A stretch of DNA of 34,589 nucleotides from Prevotellaceae bacterium (GCA_031266935.1 JAISAC010000212.1:1-34589), one strand, 5' to 3'; positions 18,724-25,681 are shown, numbered from the stretch's first letter. Notes: generated by a model from the letters alone, not told the origin. Numbers and translations are program-made.

Positions 18724-18786
18724 AATGTAATGATTTTAAATGTGATGATACTAAATGTGATAATTCTAAATGTGATAATCCTATAT
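18724..18786 (-). repeat. About four copies of a 15-bp tandem repeat filling the DUF1893/S-component spacer
   Basis: mRNA sense: ttatcacatttagaa ttatcacatttagta tcatcacatttaaaa tcattacatt-ATG. Confidence 0.85.
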
Positions 18787-19206
18787 TTATACCTTGTTCT
18801 GTAATTTTTCTTTCATGAAGTCATCAATAAGGGGAAGAATATCGGCGGCAGAATTTGCACCGGCGCACTTGGCTTCAAGCGGACACAATCCCGTATTCAA
18901 CTTATTTTTAATAGCAGGAACTTCTTCCCTGTAAAGCGCCTTGACAGGTGTTTTTTTCAGCAAATCAAGAGCTGCCGTGCTGATTACATCTGCATAAAGC
19001 TCACTTACTTCGCCCAACGCCAAAAGGGCAGCAGCGCCTTTCCCGACAACCTTATCGGCTACCGACGCCCCTTTCAGGAAAGCAGGCTCATTTTTCAGCA
19101 GGCCGTACACGTCAACCACGCCCGGCCGCGTGAACGTGCGGGTTTCTCCGTTCCTGATAACGCACGAATATTTCCCTTCGTGCAGCATATCCACTATTTC
19201 TTTCAT
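18787..19206 (-). CDS. DUF1893 domain protein
   Basis: MKEIVDMLHEGKYSCVIRNGETRTFTRPGVVDVYGLL ... VADKVVGKGAAALLALG; C-terminal CPLEAKC; ATG at 19206 preferred over TTG at 19215. Confidence 0.75.
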   Translation of the reverse strand: MKEIVDMLHEGKYSCVIRNGETRTFTRPGVVDVYGLLKNEPAFLKGASVADKVVGKGAAALLALGEVSELYADVISTAALDLLKKTPVKALYREEVPAIKNKLNTGLCPLEAKCAGANSAADILPLIDDFMKEKLQNKV

Positions 19207-19211
19207 GGCTG

Positions 19212-20603
19212 TCAAAATACCGATTTTTGCTTCAAATTTTCCGCATAGAGGTTAATGCGGCGCATTTCGCTCGGGACGTTTATTCTCTGCGGGCAGCGCG
19301 ACCTGCAAATGTCGCAGCCAATGCAGTGGTCGGCCTGACGCAGCTTGGGAACGCTGCGGTCATACCCAACCAAAAAGGCACGGCGCGCCTCTCTGTAGCC
19401 GTTGTCGTTTGCGCTTTTCAAGATTTTTCCGGCGCTTACGCAGCGGTTATAGTGCCCAAACGTGCCGGGGATGTCAATACCGTAGGGGCACGGCATGCAG
19501 TACTGGCACTCCGTGCACTGGATATAATCCGAGTCAATCAGCACTTTGGTTACCTCTTCGAGCGTTTTGTACTCCTGCTCGTTGAGCGGCACAAGCGGCG
19601 CGTAGGTGCGTATATCCTCCTGTAGGTACTCCATATAGACCATGCCGCTAAGCACGGTCAGAACGTTCTCCGGCGTACCGGCATACCGAAAAGCCCACTG
19701 AGCCGGCGTGTCCTGAGGGTGAACTTCTTTCATCATTGAGAATGCCTGCACCGGAACCCTTGCAAGGCGACCTCCCAGCAAAGGCTCCATGATTACCGCC
19801 GGAACGTTACGCTTTACAAGCTCTCCGTAAAGGTACTCCGCGTCGACATTTCGTCCGGTTGCATTTTGCCAGTCCTGGTAGTTAAGCTGTATCTGGCAAA
19901 AATCCCACTGAATATCCATCGCCAGCACGTAGTCAAAAACCTTCACATCGCCGTGGAACGACCAGCCCAAATTGCGGATACGGCCTGCCTTACGCTCTGC
20001 AATCAGGAAATCCAAAACGCCGTTCTCTATGTAGCGTTGCAGGAATGTTGCTACCCCGTCGCCACCTCCAACCGAGTGGAGAAGATAGTAGTCAATATAG
20101 TCAACCTGCAAAGCCTTGAAAGAATTATTGTACATGTTGATGGCGGTTTGCCTGCTGAAGTCGCTGGAGTTGGACATTTTGGTGGCAATGAAGAATTTGT
20201 CGCGCGGATGCCGCTTGAGGGCAATGCCTGTTGCCGTTTCCGACCAGCCGCGAATATATACGGGCGCCGTGTCAAAATAGTTAACGCCGTGCTCAATGGC
20301 GTAGTCCACCAGCGTGTTAACAATTTCCTGATCAACTTCTTCGCCGCTGCCATCGGCCTTTTTCCTCAACGGCCAGCGCATGCATCCGTACCCCAAAAGC
20401 GACACCACGTCTCCCGTATGCGGGTTAGTACGGTAGGTCATCCCGTCGGCAGGCACTTCGCCGACAGCGCCGCCGCCTTCGGCCGAGGCGCTGCTACGAG
20501 GCTTGCAGCCCTGGTACACAAGGGCGCCGGCAGTTACGGTTCCTGCCGCGGCCACCTTAAAAAAATCTCTGCGGTTAATGGCTACTTTACTTTTCTTTTT
20601 CAT
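19212..20603 (-). CDS. Exported aldo/keto reductase with C-terminal 4Fe-4S ferredoxin domain
   Basis: Tat motif INRRDFFKVAAAG plus lipobox-like LVYQGC; AKR GYGCMRWP; C-terminal CTECQYCMPCPYGIDIP and CIGCDICRSRCPQRI; ATG at 20603. Confidence 0.88.
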   Translation of the reverse strand: MKKKSKVAINRRDFFKVAAAGTVTAGALVYQGCKPRSSASAEGGGAVGEVPADGMTYRTNPHTGDVVSLLGYGCMRWPLRKKADGSGEEVDQEIVNTLVDYAIEHGVNYFDTAPVYIRGWSETATGIALKRHPRDKFFIATKMSNSSDFSRQTAINMYNNSFKALQVDYIDYYLLHSVGGGDGVATFLQRYIENGVLDFLIAERKAGRIRNLGWSFHGDVKVFDYVLAMDIQWDFCQIQLNYQDWQNATGRNVDAEYLYGELVKRNVPAVIMEPLLGGRLARVPVQAFSMMKEVHPQDTPAQWAFRYAGTPENVLTVLSGMVYMEYLQEDIRTYAPLVPLNEQEYKTLEEVTKVLIDSDYIQCTECQYCMPCPYGIDIPGTFGHYNRCVSAGKILKSANDNGYREARRAFLVGYDRSVPKLRQADHCIGCDICRSRCPQRINVPSEMRRINLYAENLKQKSVF

Positions 20604-20605
20604 GG

Positions 20606-22111
20606 TTAAATTGAATGATGTACAACATTTCCCTCCACGTAAATAGCGCTGAATGGGCGCGCCGGGCAAAGGTTTTCACAGGCTCCGCATCCGATGCACC
20701 GCTCCTTGTCAATCGCCGGAAGCTTCAGCGATTTTTTGTCCTCCGGGTTGATGGCAACAAGAGTAATAGCGCCTGTCAGACAATTATCCGTGCAGCTCTT
20801 GCACTGTATTTTGTCGCGATTTACAAGGCAGGTATCCTCCATCCATACAGCCTTACCTATGGAAATGGCAGATTTGTCGGCAGGGACAATCTTAAGAATA
20901 GCGCCCGTTGGGCAAACCTGCGAGCACTCGGTACACTCCGGGCGGCAGTAGCCTTTTTCGTACGACATTTCGGGCTGCATCAGGGTTGCGAGCTTGCCCG
21001 ACGGGCGCAGCACACCGCTGGGACACGCGGATACGCAAAGCTGGCAGCCGGTGCAGCGCTTGTTCATGTTGCGCAAGCTCACAGCTCCCGGAGGTGCAAT
21101 GGGCGTTTTCCGCTCCGGCGCTTTCTTATCCAGAATATCCGCAAATCCGCCATCTACTTTAAGCTGCTGCGCCTTTATCGTTTGCGTTAGCGCGAGGACG
21201 CCTGCTATTGACATGAAGCCGCGGCGAGATACGCCGCTACCTGCGCTATTTTCCTTGCCTGCCGGCTCGGGCTTGATGTTTTTCTTTTTTCCAATGCTCA
21301 CCGGCGCATACTTCATTGCCCCAAACCTGCATTTTTCCACGCAGGTGAAGCACGTTACGCAGCGGCTTTTATCTAAGGTGTGATTTTTAGAATCAATACA
21401 TGAAGCCTTACAGCTCCGCTCGCACAAGCCACATTTTGTACATTTCTCCGCGTCAATCGTCAGGCTGAAAATCGAAAAACGGGAAAAAAATCCAAGTACT
21501 GTCCCCACCGGACATATCGTGTTGCAGTAGGTACGCCCGTTGCGCCAGGCGAGTATGCCGACGGCAGCCAGCGTAGCCGCAGCTACTCCAAATGTTATCC
21601 ATCCCTTTATCCACACCTCTGTTGGGTAGAAAGCGTAGCTGCTTACCCGCTCTGCAAGCCAGTCCAGCAGGTTATTTCCCCCGCGGTACAGCGGAGCGAA
21701 AAAGTTCGACGCCATTCGCCCGTAAGCAGCGTAAGGGTCAAGTAAGGATACCACCGCGCTGCCTCCCAAGATAGCGGCAGCAACAAATAGCCCAAGTACG
21801 CCGTAGCGCAGCCACGATTTGGCCGGAGAGTGGCGAAACCGATTTTTCTTTCTTTTCCCTGCAACACAGGACACGCCATCCTGAAGGACGCCCAGCGGAC
21901 AGATTACGGAGCAGTAAACACGCCCGAAAAGCAGCGTGAGAATTACAATAAAAGCTACTGCGGCAGTAGCAGCCGACAGTATTGCCGGCATGAGCTGTAT
22001 TTTTGCCAGCCAGCCAAACCACAGGTGCATTGTCCCCGTAAAATCAAGGAACAGCAGCGTAATCAGCAGAAAGAAAATACAGGCGAGGATGGTTCTAACT
22101 TTTCGTAGCAT
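20606..22111 (-). CDS. Membrane polyferredoxin, NapH-like N-half fused to NapG-like ferredoxin C-half
   Basis: CSVICPLGVLQD and CNTICPVGTVLG in a multi-TM half; internal SRRGFMSIAGVLALT; several CxxCxxC clusters. Confidence 0.85.
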   Translation of the reverse strand: MLRKVRTILACIFFLLITLLFLDFTGTMHLWFGWLAKIQLMPAILSAATAAVAFIVILTLLFGRVYCSVICPLGVLQDGVSCVAGKRKKNRFRHSPAKSWLRYGVLGLFVAAAILGGSAVVSLLDPYAAYGRMASNFFAPLYRGGNNLLDWLAERVSSYAFYPTEVWIKGWITFGVAAATLAAVGILAWRNGRTYCNTICPVGTVLGFFSRFSIFSLTIDAEKCTKCGLCERSCKASCIDSKNHTLDKSRCVTCFTCVEKCRFGAMKYAPVSIGKKKNIKPEPAGKENSAGSGVSRRGFMSIAGVLALTQTIKAQQLKVDGGFADILDKKAPERKTPIAPPGAVSLRNMNKRCTGCQLCVSACPSGVLRPSGKLATLMQPEMSYEKGYCRPECTECSQVCPTGAILKIVPADKSAISIGKAVWMEDTCLVNRDKIQCKSCTDNCLTGAITLVAINPEDKKSLKLPAIDKERCIGCGACENLCPARPFSAIYVEGNVVHHSI

Positions 22112-22120
22112 ACGTTTTAT

Positions 22121-22150
22121 TTTACTTCATTTTACTTCATTTTACTTCAT
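22121..22150 (-). repeat. Perfect 10-bp tandem repeat x3 in the flavodoxin/polyferredoxin spacer
   Basis: tttacttcat x3 on plus; atgaagtaaa x3 in mRNA sense. Confidence 0.95.
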
Positions 22151-22151
22151 T

Positions 22152-22706
22152 TTATTTACCGTTTGTCATTCCTATTTTTTGCAGCCACCGCGCAACATCG
22201 TCCTTAGAGCGCTTTGCCATGTTGCTGCTAACGGCAAGCCCTTCGAGGAGGGTAGCGTTGGGGCACAACTTTTTAAGGTCGTTCACGCTACGCCCCAAGC
22301 GCCCGCCGCCGTGCGTACAGAACGGGATAACGGATTTGCCGCCGAGGTCGTATTTTTCCAAAAAGGTGAACAGCGCCATGGGCATCGTTCCCCACCAGTT
22401 GGGGTAGCCCACAAAAACGGCGTCGTAAGCCGCCATATCCTTTACCTCGCCTGCAAGCGGCGGGCGGGCGTCGGCTTGCTGCTCTTGCTTGGCCTCCGCC
22501 ACGCAATCGTTGTAGTCGGCGGGGTAAGTTTTTACCGTAGCGATTTCAAACAAATCGCCACCCGCTTGCTGCTGGATTTGCTTTGCCACTTCGCGGGTAT
22601 TTCCGCCCCACGAAAAGTAGGCAATGAGGATTTTTCCCTTGCTCTGCGCCTGCGCAATGCTACTCAAAGCAAGGACGGACGCTGCCAAAAACGTCATTTT
22701 CTTCAT
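22152..22706 (-). CDS. Flavodoxin with N-terminal signal peptide
   Basis: MKKMTFLAASVLALSSIAQAQ then KGKILIAYFSWGGNTREVAKQI, VFVGYPNWWGTMPMALFTFLEKYDL. Confidence 0.85.
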   Translation of the reverse strand: MKKMTFLAASVLALSSIAQAQSKGKILIAYFSWGGNTREVAKQIQQQAGGDLFEIATVKTYPADYNDCVAEAKQEQQADARPPLAGEVKDMAAYDAVFVGYPNWWGTMPMALFTFLEKYDLGGKSVIPFCTHGGGRLGRSVNDLKKLCPNATLLEGLAVSSNMAKRSKDDVARWLQKIGMTNGK

Positions 22707-22732
22707 ACGCTGTATTGTTTTAAATGAAAGCC

Positions 22733-22740
22733 CAAAGGTA
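22733..22740 (-). promoter_or_regulatory. -7 element of the redox/uptake operon promoter
   Basis: Minus strand TACCTTTG upstream of flavodoxin; no clear -33 TTTG. Confidence 0.5.
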
Positions 22741-22802
22741 AAGCGAAAGATTCTAATTGTGGTTTTCTCAGCGGCTCAAAATTCATTTATTGAGAGGCTC
22801 AG

Positions 22803-23078
22803 CTATGCTGCCGAAAATGTTGAAATGATTGTAAGATAGGTATATACATCCATGCAGTGCTTGGGATGCTTTATATTTTTGTTTAGGTGGTGTTCTCCAA
22901 AGTATGCCAACTTAAACAAAGCCGAAAGTCGCAAAATAACGCCGTCTTGACAAAGCCGCGACAATGTATGACGAACAGCGTTTCCTGTGCCGAAACGAGT
23001 AAAATCTTTTTGGAAAAATATTTTTCCACGCTTACTTTTTTTTATCTTATCAACTATTTTATTATGTGCTGATTGCAT
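22803..23078 (-). pseudogene. 3'-truncated DUF6088-like (AbiEi-type antitoxin-like) gene
   Basis: MQSAHNKIVDKIKKSKRGKIFFQKDFTRFGTGNAVRHTLSRLCQDGVILRLS then unrelated residues; own -7 box TACCTTTG at 23139-23146. Confidence 0.6.
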
Positions 23079-23221
23079 ACTATTTTGATTTTTATTTTTG
23101 GCACAAAATAACTCTTTTTTTATGCCAAATTTCGTGCGCAAAGGTAGCATGAAAACCTCAAATTACGCACAACCGGATAAAAATAGTTTTCAAAATTTAT
23201 AGGGGGGGGAGTACAAAAAGT

Positions 23222-23407
23222 TTTTGAATTAGCAGGCACGTGGAAAAATCCAAATAATAGTACCATATATCATCACTATACACTTCGGTGCTGCTCCAAT
23301 AAGGTGCGGCTTTGAAACCGCCTATTTGATTGCGCAAATTGTAAATCGCCTGCAATTCCTGTATTGTAGGAACACGCCATTCGCTATAACCGCCAACGCT
23401 GCGGTCG
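23222..23407 (-). pseudogene. Frameshifted DUF1566/Lcl-type domain fragment
   Basis: Frame A: FDRSVGGYSEWRVPTIQELQAIYNLRNQIGGF; frame B: APYWSSTEVYSDDIWYYYLDFSTC. Not in supplied track. Confidence 0.75.
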
Positions 23408-23611
23408 AAATTAGCATCACAATTTTCCTTAATTAAGAAAAATTGGAACGTCGGGGGCTAATGTTTGGTACGAGAAAGTTGAGCAATAGTGGGGCAAGAG
23501 TGGGGCAAAATAAGTGGGGCAGAGTGGGGCAAGAGTGGGGCAATCAATACCTCTGCTGAACCTGATTTCCATTTATTGCTCATTGATTTTAAGGTAATTT
23601 GCAAGCGTAAG

Positions 23612-23644
23612 AAAGGTTGTCAAAAAATTTAGCAGCCTTTTTTT
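23612..23644 (+). terminator. Intrinsic terminator in left repeat copy
   Basis: aaaggttg...cagccttt + T run. Confidence 0.65.
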
Positions 23645-23669
23645 GTGTCCACAAACCAAATCTTTTATG

Positions 23670-23677
23670 TACCTTTG
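23670..23677 (+). promoter_or_regulatory. -7 promoter element in left repeat copy, upstream of AlbA_2 gene
   Basis: TACCTTTG; identical element at 25574-25581. Confidence 0.55.
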
Positions 23678-23729
23678 CCGGAAGTTTTTGAATAAATTCG
23701 TGGTTGCAGTTGAGCTCTATCCCCTATAC

Positions 23730-23830
23730 ATGAAAAATTACATAAAAAATCCACATCTGTCAAATCGCGATGCTTGCGCCGGATGTAGCGCCATTTTTTC
23801 GCGTTGCGACAAAAACACTGAAGCAGACTG
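23730..23830 (+). pseudogene. Decayed copy of the 5' end of the downstream nitroreductase gene
   Basis: acatctgtcaaatcgcgatgcttgcgccggatgtagcgc vs acatctatcaaatcgcaacgtttgtgctgggcgtagcgc at 25683 onward, same relative position in the repeat. Confidence 0.7.
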
Positions 23831-23851
23831 ATTCCACTTTCGGCTAATATT

Positions 23852-25300
23852 ATGCCCGAACAACAGAACATAGAATACAAGTCCGTTTGGAAAGACGATT
23901 ACCTGAAATGGATATGTGGCTTTGCCAACGCGCAGGGTGGCAGAATTTTTATTGGAAAAAACGACGACGGTACGGTAGCAGGCTTGAAAAATTCCAAGAA
24001 GTTACTGGAAGACTTGCCCAACAAAATCACTGCAATGTTAGGGATTGTTTGCGATGTTAATCTGCACGAGCTGAAAGTTGGCGCTAACCAAACCCCGCAA
24101 GGCGACTTTATCGAAAATGCCGATTCGGCGAGCGCAAACCGAGCTTGCTCGGAGCTTGCCGAGCGTAAGGCATTTATTGAAATCGTTGTAGAGCCGCAAC
24201 CCAACCCTGTAAATTATAAAGGAGAATATCACTACCGTAGCGGCAGCACCAAGCAGGAGTTAAAAGGCGCTGCGTTGGATAAATTCCTTTTGGGCAAACA
24301 GGGCAGGCATTGGGATAGCATACCTGTTCCCAACGTTACGGTTGCCGATTTGAAGCAGGAAACCTTTGATTTTTTCCGTAAGCGAGGCATTAAAAACAAA
24401 CGGCTTGACGAAGATACCTTAATCGACAGTAACGAACTTTTACTTGAAAATCTGCAACTTACAGAAAACAATTACCTAAAACGTGCTGCCATTTTGCTGT
24501 TTCACCCCAAACCAGAAAAGTTTGTGACCAATGCTTATATCAAAATTGGCTATTTTGAATCGGACAGCGATTTGCGTTTTCAGGACGAAATTCACGGTAA
24601 CCTGTTTGAGCTGGTTGAAAAGACAATGGACTTGCTTTTTACCAAGTACATTAAGGCGATGATAAGTTACAAAGGTATTTACCGCGTGGAAACTTACGAA
24701 TACCCCCAAGAAGCCGTCCGCGAGGCAATTCATAATGCCGTTGCTCACAAAGATTACACAGGTGCAACGCCCATTCAGATTAGCGTTTATAAAGACAAGA
24801 TTATGATTTGGAACTATGGGCAGCTGCCTGAAAACTGGACGATTGACACATTGCAAAAGAAACATTCTTCCGTACCCTACAATCCTGATATTTCCAACGC
24901 TTTTTTCCGCATTGGTTATATTGAAGCGTGGGGGCGTGGCATACGCAAAATGAACGAGCAATGCGCAGAAGCAGGATTACCGCAACCCTTGTATTACTAC
25001 GAAAGTTCGGGTTTTTGGGTAGTTTTTTGCAAAAACGCTTTTAGCGAGCAATCTTTGAAAAAATTAGGGCTGAACGACAGGCAGATAAGAGCCTTTTTAT
25101 ATGTGAAAGAGAACGGAAAAATTACCAACAGCGAGTATCGGACATTAAATTCTGTATCTAAAAGGACGGCAACAAACGATTTGTCGGAATTAGCATCACA
25201 ATTTTCCTTATTAAGAAAAATTGGAACGTCGGGGGCTAATGTTTGGTACGAGAAAGTTGAGCAAGAGTCGAGCAATAGTGGGGCAATAGTGGGGCAATAG
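23852..25300 (+). CDS. AlbA_2 (Schlafen-like) / RecG-like ATP-binding DNA-binding protein
   Basis: EYKSVWKDDYLKWICGFANAQGGRIFIGKNDDGTVAG, EYHYRSGSTKQELKG, EAVREAIHNAVAHKDYTG, YIEAWGRGIRKM. Confidence 0.9.
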   Translation: MPEQQNIEYKSVWKDDYLKWICGFANAQGGRIFIGKNDDGTVAGLKNSKKLLEDLPNKITAMLGIVCDVNLHELKVGANQTPQGDFIENADSASANRACSELAERKAFIEIVVEPQPNPVNYKGEYHYRSGSTKQELKGAALDKFLLGKQGRHWDSIPVPNVTVADLKQETFDFFRKRGIKNKRLDEDTLIDSNELLLENLQLTENNYLKRAAILLFHPKPEKFVTNAYIKIGYFESDSDLRFQDEIHGNLFELVEKTMDLLFTKYIKAMISYKGIYRVETYEYPQEAVREAIHNAVAHKDYTGATPIQISVYKDKIMIWNYGQLPENWTIDTLQKKHSSVPYNPDISNAFFRIGYIEAWGRGIRKMNEQCAEAGLPQPLYYYESSGFWVVFCKNAFSEQSLKKLGLNDRQIRAFLYVKENGKITNSEYRTLNSVSKRTATNDLSELASQFSLLRKIGTSGANVWYEKVEQESSNSGAIVGQ

Positions 25301-25447
25301 AGCGGGACAATAGAGTGGGGCAAGAGTGGGGCAAGAGTGGGGCAAGAAGTGAGCAATGACGGGGCAGGAGCGAGGCATGAGTGGGGCATGAGTGGGGCAA
25401 TAAGCAGGGCAAAATAAGTGGGGCAGAGTGGGGCAAGAGTGGGGCAA
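25260..25447 (+). repeat. G-rich 11-bp minisatellite overlapping the 3' end of the AlbA_2 gene
   Basis: Ten exact TGGGGCA cores plus degenerate copies, consensus agtggggcaag. Confidence 0.92.
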
Positions 25448-25515
25448 TCAATACCTCTGCTGAACCTGATTTCCATTTATTGTTCATTGATTTTAAGGTA
25501 ATTTGCAAGCATACG

Positions 25516-25548
25516 AAAGGCTGTCAAAAAATTTAGCAGCCTTTTTTT
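25516..25548 (+). terminator. Intrinsic terminator after AlbA_2 gene
   Basis: aaaggctg-N13-cagccttt followed by T run. Confidence 0.78.
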
Positions 25549-25573
25549 GTGTCCACAAACCAAATCTTTTATG

Positions 25574-25581
25574 TACCTTTG
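25574..25581 (+). promoter_or_regulatory. -7 promoter element of nitroreductase gene
   Basis: TACCTTTG; TTTG at 25546-25549 overlaps the terminator T run (spacing 24, longer than ideal). Confidence 0.5.
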
Positions 25582-25629
25582 CCGGAAGTTTTTGAATAAA
25601 TTCGTGGTTGCAGTTAAGTCTACTCCTAC

Positions 25630-25681
25630 ATGGAAAAAATCAATGAGAAAAATCAATGAGAAAAATCAATGAAAAAAAACA
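25630..25681 (+). repeat. 13-bp tandem repeat, four copies, each beginning with ATG
   Basis: atggaaaaaatca atgagaaaaatca atgagaaaaatca atgaaaaaaaaca; last ATG (25669) is the nitroreductase start. Confidence 0.92.

Larger units (their letters stand above)
23409..23711 (+). repeat. Left copy of long direct repeat
   Basis: Matches 25188-25616 (aattagcatcacaattttcc ... ttcgtggttgcagtt) with few substitutions and a shorter minisatellite. Confidence 0.93.

Noticed and set aside
19866-20609. 247-aa plus-strand ORF opposite the AKR gene
   Set aside because: Antisense of conserved AKR/ferredoxin motifs; no recognisable domain.
22624-22839. 71-aa plus-strand ORF ending SFIERLSYAAENVEMIVR
   Set aside because: Overlaps the flavodoxin gene start and operon promoter; could hold a remnant tail but I cannot assign it.
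25260-25447. CRISPR-like array
   Set aside because: Units are about 11 bp with no unique spacers and no cas genes; this is a minisatellite.
24997-25508. Minus-strand ORFs rich in PHSCPTLAPLLPHS repeats
   Set aside because: They are the antisense of the G-rich minisatellite plus the AlbA_2 gene end; no start context or independent support.
22740-25640. IS element or integrase-borne island
   Set aside because: Repeats and pseudogenes are present but no transposase, integrase or terminal inverted repeats were found.
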